Below, one piece after another: positions 29,343 to 38,990 of a stretch of 64,000 nt of DNA. The notes beneath the pieces were generated by a model, which did no database searches, was not told where the DNA came from, and was given only the letters and a program-made list of their open reading frames with translations. Position 1 is the first letter of the stretch. The number at the start of each line of letters is the position of its first letter. Made by a program: the position numbers and the translations under genes. Source of the DNA: Clavibacter nebraskensis NCPPB 2581 (GTDB lineage: Bacteria; Actinomycetota; Actinomycetes; Actinomycetales; Microbacteriaceae); assembly GCF_000355695.1 (NCBI RefSeq), contig NC_020891.1:1302001-1366000 (forward strand). The letters are read 5' to 3'.

Positions 29343-30101
29343 ATGGCCACTTCAGGGAACACCAGTCACGACGCGCCGGCCGAGACCACCGGGGGCGACG
29401 CGCCCACCGCATCCGCCGCGCCCGCGGAGCTCGTGGAGGCCGTGGTGCACTCCACCGAGGAGGCCGCCGACCACGCGGAGGCGGAGCGGGCCGAGGTCGA
29501 GGAGCCGCGCAAGGCCCAGCCCGGCGACAACCGCGAGCTCTTCGAGGAGCAGGCGCTCCCGTTCATTGACCAGCTGTACGCCGCGGGCCTGCGCATGACG
29601 CGCAATCCCGCCGACGCGCAGGACCTGGTCCAGGAGACGTTCGTGAAGGCGTACACGGCCTTCCACCAGTTCAAGCAGGGCACGAACCTCAAGGCCTGGC
29701 TGTACCGGATCCTCACGAACACCTTCATCAACAACTACCGCAAGAAGCAGCGGGACCCCTACAACGGCACCATCGACGAGCTCGAGGACTGGCAGCTGGG
29801 CGGCGCGACGAGCGCCACGGCCACCACCACGCGGTCCGCCGAGGCCGAGGCCATCGACCACCTCCCCGATAGCACCGTCAAGGACGCGCTGCAGTCCATC
29901 CCGGAGGACTTCCGCATGGCGGTCTACTTCGCGGACGTCGAGGGCTTCTCCTACCAGGAGATCGCCGACATCATGAAGACCCCCGTGGGCACCGTCATGA
30001 GCCGCCTGCACCGCGGCCGCCGGATGCTGCGGAGCCTGCTTTCCGACTACGCGCGCGAGCGGGGCATCTCCACCGCGCACCTCACTGGAGCGACCAAATG
30101 A
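29343..30101 (+). CDS. sigH: ECF sigma factor of SigH/SigR (thiol-oxidative stress) type
   Basis: A 252-residue group 4 sigma factor. A Glu/Ala-rich N-terminal region of about 60 residues precedes region 2, which includes [20 protein letters not shown] and [18 protein letters not shown]. Region 4 contains [23 protein letters not shown] and [15 protein letters not shown]. It overlaps a zinc anti-sigma gene (ATGA), the SigR-RsrA arrangement that senses disulfide stress in mycothiol-making bacteria. A SigH-type promoter at 29192 indicates positive autoregulation. From that promoter a 274-residue form starting at GTG 29277, with a strong SD, is likely. The short form uses ATG 29343. Confidence 0.93.
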   Translation: MATSGNTSHDAPAETTGGDAPTASAAPAELVEAVVHSTEEAADHAEAERAEVEEPRKAQPGDNRELFEEQALPFIDQLYAAGLRMTRNPADAQDLVQETFVKAYTAFHQFKQGTNLKAWLYRILTNTFINNYRKKQRDPYNGTIDELEDWQLGGATSATATTTRSAEAEAIDHLPDSTVKDALQSIPEDFRMAVYFADVEGFSYQEIADIMKTPVGTVMSRLHRGRRMLRSLLSDYARERGISTAHLTGATK

Positions 30102-30340
30102 GCGACTGCGGCTGCGACAAGGCCAAGAAGGATCTCGAGGAGTACCTGCACCACGAGCTAGACAAGGCGGACGCCGCCGACATCCGCGAGCACATGGCGA
30201 ACTGCCCGGACTGCGCGCGCGAGCACCGCGTCGGCGTCGTCCTGCGCGACACCGTGCGCCGCGCCTGCACCGAGGCGGCACCCGAGGACCTGCGCACGCA
30301 GGTCATGGAGAAGCTGCGCGCCATCCAGGCCACGCACTGA
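30098..30340 (+). CDS. rsrA: Zinc anti-sigma factor, RsrA/mycothiol-system type
   Basis: An 80-residue cytoplasmic anti-sigma factor. Zinc ligands fit the ZAS pattern: Cys6, His32, Cys36 and Cys39, with HMANCPDC forming HxxxCxxC and a 26-residue gap from Cys6 to the His, as in RsrA. In that family, oxidation of the ligand cysteines frees the sigma factor. Cys4 is an extra cysteine next to Cys6. The start overlaps the sigma gene stop, so the two are made together. Confidence 0.93.
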   Translation: MSDCGCDKAKKDLEEYLHHELDKADAADIREHMANCPDCAREHRVGVVLRDTVRRACTEAAPEDLRTQVMEKLRAIQATH

Positions 30341-30363
30341 CCGGGGCGGCGCGGCTCTCCCGG

Positions 30364-30369
30364 TAATCT
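30364..30369 (+). promoter_or_regulatory. -10 element TAATCT of the GNAT gene (leaderless)
   Basis: TAATCT ends 6 nt before GTG 30376, separating this gene transcriptionally from rsrA. Confidence 0.5.
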
Positions 30370-30375
30370 CGGGAC

Positions 30376-30816
30376 GTGACCAACGCGATCCAGTCCCTCG
30401 GGACGCCCTCCCCGGACGACCTCACCGTCATCGTCGAGCTGCTCCGGCTGCTCGACTACGAGGTGGACGAGGAGCGCGTCGCCGCGCGGCTCTCCCGCAT
30501 GACCGTCGCCGCCGGCCACGAGACGTGGGTGGTGCGCGACGACGCGGGGGCCATCGCGGGTCTCGCGGGCGGTCACCTCATGTGGGGCCTCGCCGACGAC
30601 GAGCCCCTGGCGCAGCTGATCATCCTGGTCGTGCGCGAGGGACGCCAGGCGGGCGGCATCGGCTCCGACCTCATCCGCCACTACGAGGCGTGGGCGCGCG
30701 AGCACGGCGCGACGCGGTTCCTCGCGACCTCGGCGGCGGCGCGCGACAACGTCACGCGCTTCTACGCCCGCCGCGGCTACCACGCGTCTGGCATCCGCTA
30801 CTCCAAGGTCGGCTGA
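30376..30816 (+). CDS. GNAT family N-acetyltransferase
   Basis: A 146-residue acetyltransferase with the GNAT fold. The acetyl-CoA loop is REGRQAGGIGSDLIRHYEAWA (motif A, Q/RxxGxG/A form), followed by motif B around FYARRGYHASGIRYSK. The acceptor is unknown. GTG start with TAATCT 6 nt upstream. It is followed by a strong hairpin terminator shared with the convergent kgd gene. Confidence 0.82.
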   Translation: MTNAIQSLGTPSPDDLTVIVELLRLLDYEVDEERVAARLSRMTVAAGHETWVVRDDAGAIAGLAGGHLMWGLADDEPLAQLIILVVREGRQAGGIGSDLIRHYEAWAREHGATRFLATSAAARDNVTRFYARRGYHASGIRYSKVG

Positions 30817-30857
30817 CCGCCTGCTGGCTCACCGCCAGCGTCATCGCCGGCACGACG

Positions 30858-30889
30858 AGAGGCCCGATCCCCTAGGGGACCGGGCCTCT
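30858..30889. terminator. Bidirectional hairpin terminator between GNAT gene and kgd
   Basis: AGAGGCCCG and CGGGCCTCT form the stem, with the inner part CCCCTAGGGG also self-complementary. It sits between two convergent genes and can act on both strands. Confidence 0.8.
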
Positions 30890-30917
30890 AGTCATGCCGG
30901 GCGCGTGCCCGCGCGGA

Positions 30918-33900
30918 TCACTCCGCGGTGGCCCGCGTGATCAGGTCCGTCTGCTCGGTCGCGTGCCGCTTGCTCGAGCCGGCGGCGGGCGACGCCGCGG
31001 ACGGACGGGAGACGACGCGCACGGCGCGGTCGGGGATGACCCGGCCGAGCTCCACGTGCACGAACGGCCAGGCGCCCTGGTTCTCGGGCTCGTCCTGCAC
31101 CCAGACGACCTCGGCGTCCGGGTACGACTCGACGACCCGGCGCACCTGCTCCTCGGGGAACGGGTAGAACTGCTCGAGCCGCACGAGGGCGATCGAGGTG
31201 TCCTGGCGCTTCTCGAGCTCGCCGAGCAGGTCGTAGTGCACCTTGCCGGAGTGGAGCAGGACGCGACGGACGGCGCCGCGGTCCTCGATGCGGACGTCGT
31301 CGATGACCGGCTCGAAGCGACCCGAGGTGAAGGCCTCGATGTCGCTCGTCGCGCCGCGCAGCCGCAGCATGGCCTTCGGCGTGAAGACCACGAGCGGGCG
31401 GCGGGGCCGCGAGTACGCCTGGCGGCGCAGCAGGTGGAAGTACGATGCGGGCGTCGAAGGACGAGCGACCGTCATGTTCTGCTCGGCGCACAGCTGCAGG
31501 AAGCGCTCGATGCGCGCCGACGAGTGGTCGGGACCCTGGCCCTCGTAGCCGTGCGGCAGGAGCAGCACGACGCTCGAGCGCTGGCCCCACTTCTGCTCAG
31601 CCGAGGAGATGAACTCGTCGATGATGGTCTGCGCGCCGTTGGCGAAGTCGCCGAACTGGGCCTCCCAGAGGACCAGCGCGTCGGGCCGCTCGACGGAGTA
31701 GCCGTACTCGAAGCCCATCGCCGCGTACTCGCTGAGCAGCGTGTCGTAGATCCAGAACCGCGCCTGGCGCTCGCTGAGGTTCGCGAGGGGCAGCCACTCC
31801 TGGCCGTTGTCGCGGTCGTGCAGCACGGCGTGGCGCTGCACGAACGTGCCGCGGCGCGAGTCCTGGCCCGCGAGGCGGACGGGGGTGTTCTCGAGCAGCA
31901 GGGAGCCGATGGCGAGCAGCTCGCCGAAGGCCCAGTCGATGGATCCGCTCCGGCTCATCTCCAGCCGCTTGCGCATGAGCGCCTGCAGCTTCGGGTGCAC
32001 CGAGAAGCCCTGCGGCGGGTTGTCGTGCGCGTCGCCGACCGCCTGGATCACGGACTCGGACACGCCCGTGGTCTCGGGCTCGCCGTGACCGTCGTCCTGC
32101 TGGGAGTCGGGGCGCTCGAGGTCGGACACAGCACCCGCGTCGTCGGTCTGGATCGGGATGGACGAGGTCTGCGCCGCGTGCGTCTCCGCGAAGGCGCGCT
32201 CCAGGCGGTCCTGGAAGTCCTTCTGCGCCGCGTCGTACTCCTCCTGCGTGATGTCGCCGCGACCGACGAGCGCCTCCGTGTACAGCTTCCGCACCGAGCG
32301 CTTGGCCTCGATGAGGTTGTACATGAGCGGCTGGGTCATCGACGGGTCGTCGCCCTCGTTGTGGCCGCGACGGCGGTAGCAGACGAGGTCGATCACGACG
32401 TCCTTCTTGAACTCCTGGCGGAACTCGAAGGCGAGGTGCGCGACGCGCGCGACGGCCTCGGGGTCGTCGCCGTTCACGTGGAAGATCGGCGCCTGGATGC
32501 TCTTGGCCACGTCGGTCGAGTACACCGACGAGCGGGACTCGGACGGCGGCGTGGTGAAGCCGACCTGGTTGTTGATCACGATGTGCACCGTGCCGCCCGT
32601 GCGGTACGCGCGCAGCTGTGAGAGCTGGAGGGTCTCGAAGACCACGCCCTGGCCGGCCATCGAGGCGTCGCCGTGCACGAGGATCGGCAGGACGGAGAAC
32701 GAGCCGATGGGCTTGCGGTCCTGCTTCGCGCGGACGATGCCCTCGAGCACGCCGTTGACGGCTTCGAGGTGCGACGGGTTCGCCGCGAGGTACACCGGCA
32801 TCTCCTCGCCGTGGACGCCGCGGAAGGTGCCCTCGGTGCCGAGGTGGTACTTCACGTCGCCGGATCCCTGCACGGTGCGCGGGTCCTGCGTGCCCTCGAA
32901 CTCCCGGAAGATCTGTCCATAGCTCTTGCCCGCGATGTTGGTGAGGACGTTGAGGCGGCCGCGGTGCGCCATGCCGATCGCGACCTCGTCGAGGCCGTGA
33001 TCCGCCGCGCCCTGGAGGAGCGTGTCGAGGAGGGAGATGGTGGACTCGCCGCCCTCGAGGCTGAAGCGCTTCTGCCCGACGTACTTGGTCTGCAGGAACG
33101 TCTCGAACGCCTCGGACTCGTTGAGCTTCGAGAGGATGCGCATCTGCTCGTCGTGCGTGGGCTTCGCGTAGGGCTGCTCGACCTTGCCCTGGATCCAGCG
33201 GCGCTCGTCGGGCTGCTGGATGTGCATGTACTCGATGCCGATGGTGCGGCAGTACGAGTCGCGCAGGATGCCGAGCACGTCGCGGAGGAGGGCCTGGCGG
33301 CGGCCGCCGAAGCCGTCGGTGACGAACTCGCGGTCCAGGTCCCAGAAGGTGAGCCCGTGGTTCGTGATCTCGAGGTCCGGGTGCGTGCGCTGCTGGTACT
33401 CGAGCGGGTCGATGTCCGCCATGAGGTGCCCGCGGACGCGGTACGCGTTGATGAGCTCCTGCACGCGGCTGGTCTTGGAGACCCGCTCGGAGAGGTCGAC
33501 GTTGATGTCGGTGGCCCACTGGATCGGGTCGTACGGGATGCGGAGCGCCGCGAAGATGTCCTCGTAGAAGCCGTGCTGGCCGATGAGGCGCTCGTGCACG
33601 ATCTTCAGGAACTCGCCGGAGCCGGCGCCCTGGATGACGCGGTGGTCGTACGTGCTCGTGAGCGTGATGGTCTTGCCGATGCCGAGCTCGACGAGGGTCT
33701 TGGGGGAGGACCCCTGGAACTCGGCCGGGTACTCGAGGGCGCCGGCGCCGATGATGGCGCCCTGGCCCTTCATCAGGCGCGGGACGGAGTGGACCGTGCC
33801 GATGCCGCCGGGGTTGGTGAGCGAGATGGTGGTGCCGGCGAAGTCGCCCGCGGCGAGCTTGTTGCCGCGCGCCTTCTTCACGAGGTCCTCGTAGGCGGAG

Positions 33901-34724
33901 AGGAACTCGCCGAAGGTCATGGCCTCGGCGCCCTTGATGCTCGGGACGAGGAGCGCGCGCGTTCCGTCGGGCTTCGGCATGTCGATCGCGATGCCGAGGT
34001 TGATGTGCGCGGGGGAGACGACGCTGGGCTTGCCGTCGACCTCGTCGTAGTGCACGTTCTGGCTCGGGAACTCCTTGAGCGCCTGGATGAGCGCCCAGCC
34101 GATGAGGTGCGTGAAGGAGACCTTGCCGCCGCGGGCGCGCTTCAGGTGGTTGTTGATGACGATGCGGTTGTCGATCATCAGCTTCGCTGGGATGGTGCGG
34201 ACGCTCGTCGCGGTCGGGATGGTGAGCGACGCGTCCATGTTGGTCGCGAGCGACTTCGCCATGCCGCGGAGGGGGGAGACCTCGTCCTCGCCGGGCGGGG
34301 TCGGCTCGGCGCCCTTCTTCGCCGGCGCCTGGGCGGGGATCGGCTGCTGCTTCGGGGCGATGCTCGTCGTGCGCGCCGCGGGCTGGGATCCGGTGGCGGG
34401 CTGCTGCGCCTGCGCGTCGGGCTGGCCGGCGGAGGCGGGGGGCGGCGTCGGCGCCGGGGATCCCGTGTTGGTCGTCGCGGGGGCGGAGGTGCTCTCCGCG
34501 TCCGGGATCTGCGCCTCGGCGGTCTGGTCGCCGGTGGCCGGGGTCGCCTCGCGGCCCTCGATCACGGTCGAGTGGTAGTTCTCGAGGATCGGCCACCAGC
34601 TGCGGTCGACCGAGTCCTTGTCGACCACGAACCTCTCGTACATCTCGTCGACGAGCCACTCGTTGGCTCCGAAGTCGCCCGTGGAACCGTCATCGGTCCC
34701 CGTACCAGTCACCTGGCTCGACAC
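30918..34724 (-). CDS. kgd: Multifunctional 2-oxoglutarate decarboxylase/dehydrogenase E1-E2 protein (Kgd/OdhA)
   Basis: A 1268-residue enzyme joining an E2-like acyltransferase domain and a thiamine diphosphate E1 domain, the actinobacterial form of 2-oxoglutarate dehydrogenase in the TCA cycle. The N-terminus has WLVDEMYERFVVDKDS, then a Pro/Ala-rich linker. The acyltransferase part is marked by PTATSVRTIPAKL and STYDHRVIQGAGSGEFL; no lipoyl domain is present. The E1 part has IGMAHRGRLNVLTNIAGKS, HLGTEGTF, VLPILVHGDASMAGQGVV and RRGHNEGDDPSMTQP. GTG 34724 was chosen over a much longer open frame that has no family sequence. TAGGCT at 34802-34807 may be its promoter. Partners normally include OdhI/GarA, not seen here. 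Confidence 0.96.
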   Translation of the reverse strand: MSSQVTGTGTDDGSTGDFGANEWLVDEMYERFVVDKDSVDRSWWPILENYHSTVIEGREATPATGDQTAEAQIPDAESTSAPATTNTGSPAPTPPPASAGQPDAQAQQPATGSQPAARTTSIAPKQQPIPAQAPAKKGAEPTPPGEDEVSPLRGMAKSLATNMDASLTIPTATSVRTIPAKLMIDNRIVINNHLKRARGGKVSFTHLIGWALIQALKEFPSQNVHYDEVDGKPSVVSPAHINLGIAIDMPKPDGTRALLVPSIKGAEAMTFGEFLSAYEDLVKKARGNKLAAGDFAGTTISLTNPGGIGTVHSVPRLMKGQGAIIGAGALEYPAEFQGSSPKTLVELGIGKTITLTSTYDHRVIQGAGSGEFLKIVHERLIGQHGFYEDIFAALRIPYDPIQWATDINVDLSERVSKTSRVQELINAYRVRGHLMADIDPLEYQQRTHPDLEITNHGLTFWDLDREFVTDGFGGRRQALLRDVLGILRDSYCRTIGIEYMHIQQPDERRWIQGKVEQPYAKPTHDEQMRILSKLNESEAFETFLQTKYVGQKRFSLEGGESTISLLDTLLQGAADHGLDEVAIGMAHRGRLNVLTNIAGKSYGQIFREFEGTQDPRTVQGSGDVKYHLGTEGTFRGVHGEEMPVYLAANPSHLEAVNGVLEGIVRAKQDRKPIGSFSVLPILVHGDASMAGQGVVFETLQLSQLRAYRTGGTVHIVINNQVGFTTPPSESRSSVYSTDVAKSIQAPIFHVNGDDPEAVARVAHLAFEFRQEFKKDVVIDLVCYRRRGHNEGDDPSMTQPLMYNLIEAKRSVRKLYTEALVGRGDITQEEYDAAQKDFQDRLERAFAETHAAQTSSIPIQTDDAGAVSDLERPDSQQDDGHGEPETTGVSESVIQAVGDAHDNPPQGFSVHPKLQALMRKRLEMSRSGSIDWAFGELLAIGSLLLENTPVRLAGQDSRRGTFVQRHAVLHDRDNGQEWLPLANLSERQARFWIYDTLLSEYAAMGFEYGYSVERPDALVLWEAQFGDFANGAQTIIDEFISSAEQKWGQRSSVVLLLPHGYEGQGPDHSSARIERFLQLCAEQNMTVARPSTPASYFHLLRRQAYSRPRRPLVVFTPKAMLRLRGATSDIEAFTSGRFEPVIDDVRIEDRGAVRRVLLHSGKVHYDLLGELEKRQDTSIALVRLEQFYPFPEEQVRRVVESYPDAEVVWVQDEPENQGAWPFVHVELGRVIPDRAVRVVSRPSAASPAAGSSKRHATEQTDLITRATAE

Positions 34725-34801
34725 AGTTGATCGCCCGCTCTCTTGCTGTTGGTCGTCTGCCTCGCGCGGCCCGTTCGCGTGCCGCGCGTCCACGATCACC
34801 C

Positions 34802-34807
34802 AGCCTA
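34802..34807 (-). promoter_or_regulatory. -10 element TAGGCT of kgd
   Basis: TAGGCT on the minus strand, about 77 nt before GTG 34724, implying a leader of roughly 65-70 nt. The leader has GAGAG as a possible ribosome binding site. Confidence 0.45.
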
Positions 34808-34892
34808 AACCTTCCCCCGGTCGGGCCGCCGGGAGCGGCGCGTCGCGGTCGGCGCCGGGTCGACGGCCTGGTGCGGGGCCCGACGGCGGGGC

Positions 34893-34898
34893 TACCGT
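34893..34898 (+). promoter_or_regulatory. -10 element TACCGT of guaB1 (leaderless)
   Basis: TACCGT ends 6 nt before ATG 34905. Confidence 0.5.
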
Positions 34899-34904
34899 CG
34901 GGGC

Positions 34905-36344
34905 ATGAGGTTCACCGGAGACGCTCCCGCCCACGACCTGACCTACTCGGACGTGTTCCTGAGCCCGGGCCGGTCCGACGTCGCGAGCCGCATGGACGTC
35001 GACCTCGCCCCGGGCGACGGCACGCCATGCACCATCCCGGTGGTCGCGAGCAACATGGGGTCGGTCACCGGCCCGCGGCTCGCCGCCGTGCTCGCCCGGC
35101 GCGGAGGCATCGGGATCCTGCCGCAGGACCTCCGCCCGCAGGAGCTGGACGCCGCGATCCGCCGGGTCAAGGACCAGCCGGTCGCCTACGACTCGCCGCT
35201 CGAGCTGCCGCCGGACGCGACCGCCGGGCAGGCGCGCGAGCTGCTGCCGCCCATCGCCGGCCACGGCATCGTCCTCCGGGACGCGGACGGGGAGATGGCC
35301 GGCTGCCTCGAGGGCACGCAGCTCGCCGGCGTCCCCGACGGCACCCGGCTCGGCGACCTCCCACACGGCGCGCTCGCCTCCCTCGACGCGGACGACGTGC
35401 CCACCGGCCGCGCGGCGTTCGAGCTGATGCACGCCGCCGGCATCGACTTCGCGCCCGTGCTGGCCCACGGCCGGCTCGTCGGCACGCTCAGCCGCCGCAG
35501 CGCGCTGCGGTCCACCGTCTACGCGCCCGCCCTCGACGGGCACGGGCGCCTCGCGGTGGGAGCCGCGGTCGGCGTCAACAGCGACCCCGTCGGCCGCGCC
35601 CGCGCGCTGCTGACCGCGGGTGTGGACGTGCTCGTCCTCGACACCGCGCACGGGCACCAGGAGGCGATGCTCCGGGCGATCCGCGACGTGCGCGCCCTCG
35701 ACCCGCGCGTGCCCCTCGTCGCCGGCAACGTCGTCACGGCCGAGGGCGCGCGCGACCTCGTCGCGGCGGGCGCCGACATCGTCAAGGTCGGCGTCGGACC
35801 CGGCGCCATGTGCACCACCCGCATGATGACCGCGGTCGGCCGGCCGCAGTTCTCCGCCGTGCTGGACACGGCCGAGGCGGCTCGCGCCGCCGGCGCCCTC
35901 GTGTGGGCGGACGGGGGAGTGCGCTACCCGCGGGACGTCGCGCTCGCCCTCGCCGCGGGTGCCGCGAGCGTGATGATCGGCTCCTGGTTCGCGGGCACCG
36001 TCGAGTCGCCCGGCCGCCTGCTCGTCGACGACGACGGCGGACTCGCCAAGGAGAGCTGGGGCATGGCGTCGACGCGCGCCGTGCAGGAGCGGTTCGGCCG
36101 GCGCGAGGCGTTCGAGCTCGCCCGGCGCACGCTGTTCGCGGAGGGGATCTCCACCAGCCGCATCCGCATCGACCCGCTCCGCCCCGGCCTCGAGGACCTG
36201 CTCGACACGATCACGTCCGGCGTCCGCAGCGCGTTCACGTACGCCGGGGCGCGCACGCGGGCCGAGTTCGCCGAGCGGGCCGCCGTCGGGATCCAGTCCG
36301 CGGCGGGCTACGAGGAGGGCAAGCCCCTGCCGGTCGGCTGGTGA
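34905..36344 (+). CDS. guaB1: GuaB1-type IMP dehydrogenase-related protein (probable GMP reductase)
   Basis: A 479-residue (beta-alpha)8 barrel with an inserted CBS pair at about residues 95-210. The N-terminus [18 protein letters not shown] and the barrel block [23 protein letters not shown] match the actinobacterial GuaB1 family. The catalytic loop [17 protein letters not shown] places the reactive Cys at residue 303. Mycobacterial GuaB1 has been shown to act as a CBS-containing GMP reductase rather than an IMP dehydrogenase, so purine salvage from GMP to IMP is the likely role. Leaderless start after TACCGT. Divergent from kgd, with 180 bp between starts. Confidence 0.9.
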   Translation: MRFTGDAPAHDLTYSDVFLSPGRSDVASRMDVDLAPGDGTPCTIPVVASNMGSVTGPRLAAVLARRGGIGILPQDLRPQELDAAIRRVKDQPVAYDSPLELPPDATAGQARELLPPIAGHGIVLRDADGEMAGCLEGTQLAGVPDGTRLGDLPHGALASLDADDVPTGRAAFELMHAAGIDFAPVLAHGRLVGTLSRRSALRSTVYAPALDGHGRLAVGAAVGVNSDPVGRARALLTAGVDVLVLDTAHGHQEAMLRAIRDVRALDPRVPLVAGNVVTAEGARDLVAAGADIVKVGVGPGAMCTTRMMTAVGRPQFSAVLDTAEAARAAGALVWADGGVRYPRDVALALAAGAASVMIGSWFAGTVESPGRLLVDDDGGLAKESWGMASTRAVQERFGRREAFELARRTLFAEGISTSRIRIDPLRPGLEDLLDTITSGVRSAFTYAGARTRAEFAERAAVGIQSAAGYEEGKPLPVGW

Positions 36345-36457
36345 GCCTCGGTATGCTCGATGGACGATGGACGACCCCCCTCCTGCTCATAGACCCCTGC
36401 CGCGCGCGCCCCTCCGACTGAAGCCGGCCGCGCGCCCGGCGCCCGGGAGCAGCCCCC

Positions 36458-37888
36458 GTGCATGAATGGCTCCTCCTCGCCGCGGGTCTCGTCCTGACCC
36501 TCGGCACCGGCCTCTTCGTGGCCAGCGAGTTCGCGCTCGTCAACCTGGATCGCTCCGACCTCGAGAAGCGCCAGGAGCGCGGCGAGAAGCGGCTCGGCCC
36601 GCCCATCCGGGCGCTCCGCATCACCTCGACCCACCTCTCCAGCGCCCAGCTCGGCATCACGCTGACCACGCTCCTCACCGGCTACACGATGGAACCGGCG
36701 CTCAGCATGCTGCTCGGCGGCCCGCTCACGTCGGCGGGCCTCGCCGAGGGGCTCGTCTCCCCGGTGTCGACCGTCGTGGCGCTCGTCGTCGCGACGCTGC
36801 TGTCGATGATCGTCGGCGAGCTCGTGCCGAAGAACTTCGCGCTGGCCCTGCCGCGCGAGACGGCCAAGATCGTCATCCCGTTCCAGACCCTGTTCACGAC
36901 GGTGTTCAAGCCTGCGGTGCTGCTGCTCAACAACAGCGCGAATGGGATCCTCCGGCTGGTCGGCATCGAGCCGAAGGAGGAGCTGTCGGGCGCCCGGAGC
37001 GCCGAGGAGCTGTCCTCGCTCGTCCGCCGCTCGGCGCTCGCCGGGCTCCTCGAGGACGACACGGCGATGCTCCTCAGCCGGACGCTCCGCTTCGCGGACC
37101 TCACGGCGTCCGACGTCATGACGCCGCGCCTCCGCGTGAAGTCGGTCGAGCGCACCGACAGCGCCCAGACCGTGATCGAGCTGGCCATGACCACCGGCTA
37201 CTCGCGCTTCCCGGTCACGGACGACGGCGTGGACGACGTCATCGGCCTCGTTCACGTGAAGCAGGCCGTGGCCGTGCCGCGCGAGAAGCGCGCGCTCGTG
37301 CCCGTCACCGCGCTGCAGTCGGAGGCGATCCGCGTGCCCGAGACCATGAAGCTCGACGACCTCCTCGGCGAGCTGCGCGGCCGCGGGTTCCAGATGGCGG
37401 TCGTCGTCGACGAGTACGGCGGCACCGCCGGGGTCGCCACGCTCGAGGACCTGGTCGAGGAGCTGGTCGGCGAGCTCGCCGACGAGCACGACCGCACGCG
37501 CGCCGGCGTCGTCCGCTCGCGCGACTCGCTCACCTTCCCCGGCATGCTCCGACCCGACGAGCTCCTCGAGCGCACGGGCCTCCGCATCCCCGACGAGGGA
37601 CCCTATGAGACCGCGGCGGGCTTCGTCATGAGCGAGCTCGGCCGCCTTCCCGTCGTCGGCGACGAGCTCGAGCTCGAGACCGGCACGCTGCGGGTCGAGC
37701 GGCTCGACGGCCGGCGCATCGACCGGATCCGCTTCACGCCCGTCCCCGAGCCCGTCGCCACCGCGGTGGGCACCACGCGCGCCGAGCGCCAGGCGGACCG
37801 CCAGGCCGAGCGGCAGGCCGACCGCGAGGCCGGACGACAGGCGGACGCGGCACGCGCCGCCGGCAGGAAGGAGCCGTCCCGTGGGTGA
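36458..37888 (+). CDS. CNNM/CorC-HlyC family membrane protein (hemolysin-like), first copy
   Basis: A 476-residue protein with an N-terminal DUF21 membrane domain (about 1-190), a CBS pair (about 200-325) containing DVMTPRLRVKSVERTDS, and a C-terminal CorC/HlyC domain (about 345-420). The family includes Mg2+/Co2+ efflux proteins. The last 50 residues are a charged repeat of RQAD/RQAE units. GTG start with GGGAG about 9 nt upstream. Its stop overlaps the next gene's start by 8 nt, so the two paralogs are one operon and may form a heterodimer. Confidence 0.9.
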   Translation: MHEWLLLAAGLVLTLGTGLFVASEFALVNLDRSDLEKRQERGEKRLGPPIRALRITSTHLSSAQLGITLTTLLTGYTMEPALSMLLGGPLTSAGLAEGLVSPVSTVVALVVATLLSMIVGELVPKNFALALPRETAKIVIPFQTLFTTVFKPAVLLLNNSANGILRLVGIEPKEELSGARSAEELSSLVRRSALAGLLEDDTAMLLSRTLRFADLTASDVMTPRLRVKSVERTDSAQTVIELAMTTGYSRFPVTDDGVDDVIGLVHVKQAVAVPREKRALVPVTALQSEAIRVPETMKLDDLLGELRGRGFQMAVVVDEYGGTAGVATLEDLVEELVGELADEHDRTRAGVVRSRDSLTFPGMLRPDELLERTGLRIPDEGPYETAAGFVMSELGRLPVVGDELELETGTLRVERLDGRRIDRIRFTPVPEPVATAVGTTRAERQADRQAERQADREAGRQADAARAAGRKEPSRG

Positions 37889-38924
37889 GTACGCCGGGGG
37901 GATCATCGCGCTCGTCGTGCTGCTCGCCGTCAACGCCTTCTTCGTCGGCGCCGAGTTCGCGGTCATCTCCGCGAAGCGGTCGCAGATCGAGCCGCGGGCG
38001 GAGGAGGGCAGCCGCGCGGCGCGCGTCACGCTCTACGCCATGGAGCACGCGACGCTCATGCTCGCGACGACGCAGCTCGGCATCACCGTGTGCTCGCTGC
38101 TGATCCTCAACGTGTCCGAGCCCGCGATCCACCATCTGCTGGAGATCCCGCTGGGCGCCACCGGGCTGCCCGAGGAGGCGATCTCCACGATCGCGTTCGT
38201 CATAGCGCTGCTCATCGTGTCGTTCCTGCACGTGGTGCTCGGCGAGATGGTGCCGAAGAACATCTCGTTCTCCGTTCCGGACCGGGCCGCGCTGCTGCTC
38301 GCGCCGCCGCTTGTCGGGATCGCCCGGGTCGTCAAGCCGCTCATCGTGGCCCTCAACGCGATCTCCAACGCCGTGCTCCGCCTGGCCAAGGTCGAGCCGA
38401 AGGACGAGGCCGCGAGCGCGTTCACGCTCGACGAGGTGCAGGGCATCGTCGACCAGTCGACCCGCGAGGGGCTGCTGGAGGACCGGACGGGCGCGCTCAC
38501 CGCGGCGTTCGAGTTCACGGGGAAGAAGGTGCAGGACATCGCGATCCCGCTGGGCGCCCTGGTCAGCCTGCCCGAGACCGCGTCGCCGTCCGAGGTCGAG
38601 CGCGCCGTCGCGCGGCACGGCTTCTCACGGTACGTGATCGTCGACGAGGCGGGGGAGCCGACCGGCTACCTGCACCTCAAGGACGTCATCGACCTCGACG
38701 AGGCCGACGAGTTCGTGCGTCCCGTGCCGGCCAAGCGGATCCGCCAGCTCGTGTCGGTCTTCGAGGGCACCGAGCTCGAGGACGCCCTCGCGATGATGCG
38801 CCGCTCCGGCGCCCACCTCGCGCGCGCCTTCACCGAGGCCGGCGGGACGACGGGCGTGCTGTTCCTGGAGGACATCATCGAGGAGCTCGTCGGCGAGGTG
38901 CAGGACGCCACCCGGCGGGTCTGA
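37881..38924 (+). CDS. CNNM/DUF21 family membrane protein, second copy
   Basis: A 347-residue paralog of the preceding gene with the DUF21 membrane domain (about 1-190; VLLAVNAFFVGAEFAVISA near the start, TTQLGITVCSL later) and a CBS pair. It has no C-terminal CorC/HlyC domain, the chief difference from its neighbour. GTG 37881 overlaps the upstream stop by 8 nt. The protein ends shortly after LFLEDIIEELVGEV. It is closed by a strong hairpin. Confidence 0.88.
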   Translation: MGEYAGGIIALVVLLAVNAFFVGAEFAVISAKRSQIEPRAEEGSRAARVTLYAMEHATLMLATTQLGITVCSLLILNVSEPAIHHLLEIPLGATGLPEEAISTIAFVIALLIVSFLHVVLGEMVPKNISFSVPDRAALLLAPPLVGIARVVKPLIVALNAISNAVLRLAKVEPKDEAASAFTLDEVQGIVDQSTREGLLEDRTGALTAAFEFTGKKVQDIAIPLGALVSLPETASPSEVERAVARHGFSRYVIVDEAGEPTGYLHLKDVIDLDEADEFVRPVPAKRIRQLVSVFEGTELEDALAMMRRSGAHLARAFTEAGGTTGVLFLEDIIEELVGEVQDATRRV

Positions 38925-38933
38925 CCCCGTCCG

Positions 38934-38976
38934 CGACGACGGCCCGGCACCCCAGGGGGATGCCGGGCCGTCGTCG
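38934..38976. terminator. Bidirectional hairpin terminator
   Basis: A perfect 16-bp stem, CGACGACGGCCCGGCA with its complement, around an 11-nt loop. It lies between the convergent CNNM gene and the old yellow enzyme gene. Confidence 0.88.
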
Positions 38977-38990
38977 TCGGGCTCGGAGGG

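Noticed and set aside
30918-35657. An apparent 1579-codon kgd
   Set aside because: The part upstream of GTG 34724 has no family sequence and is antisense to guaB1; the family N-terminus begins at 34724.
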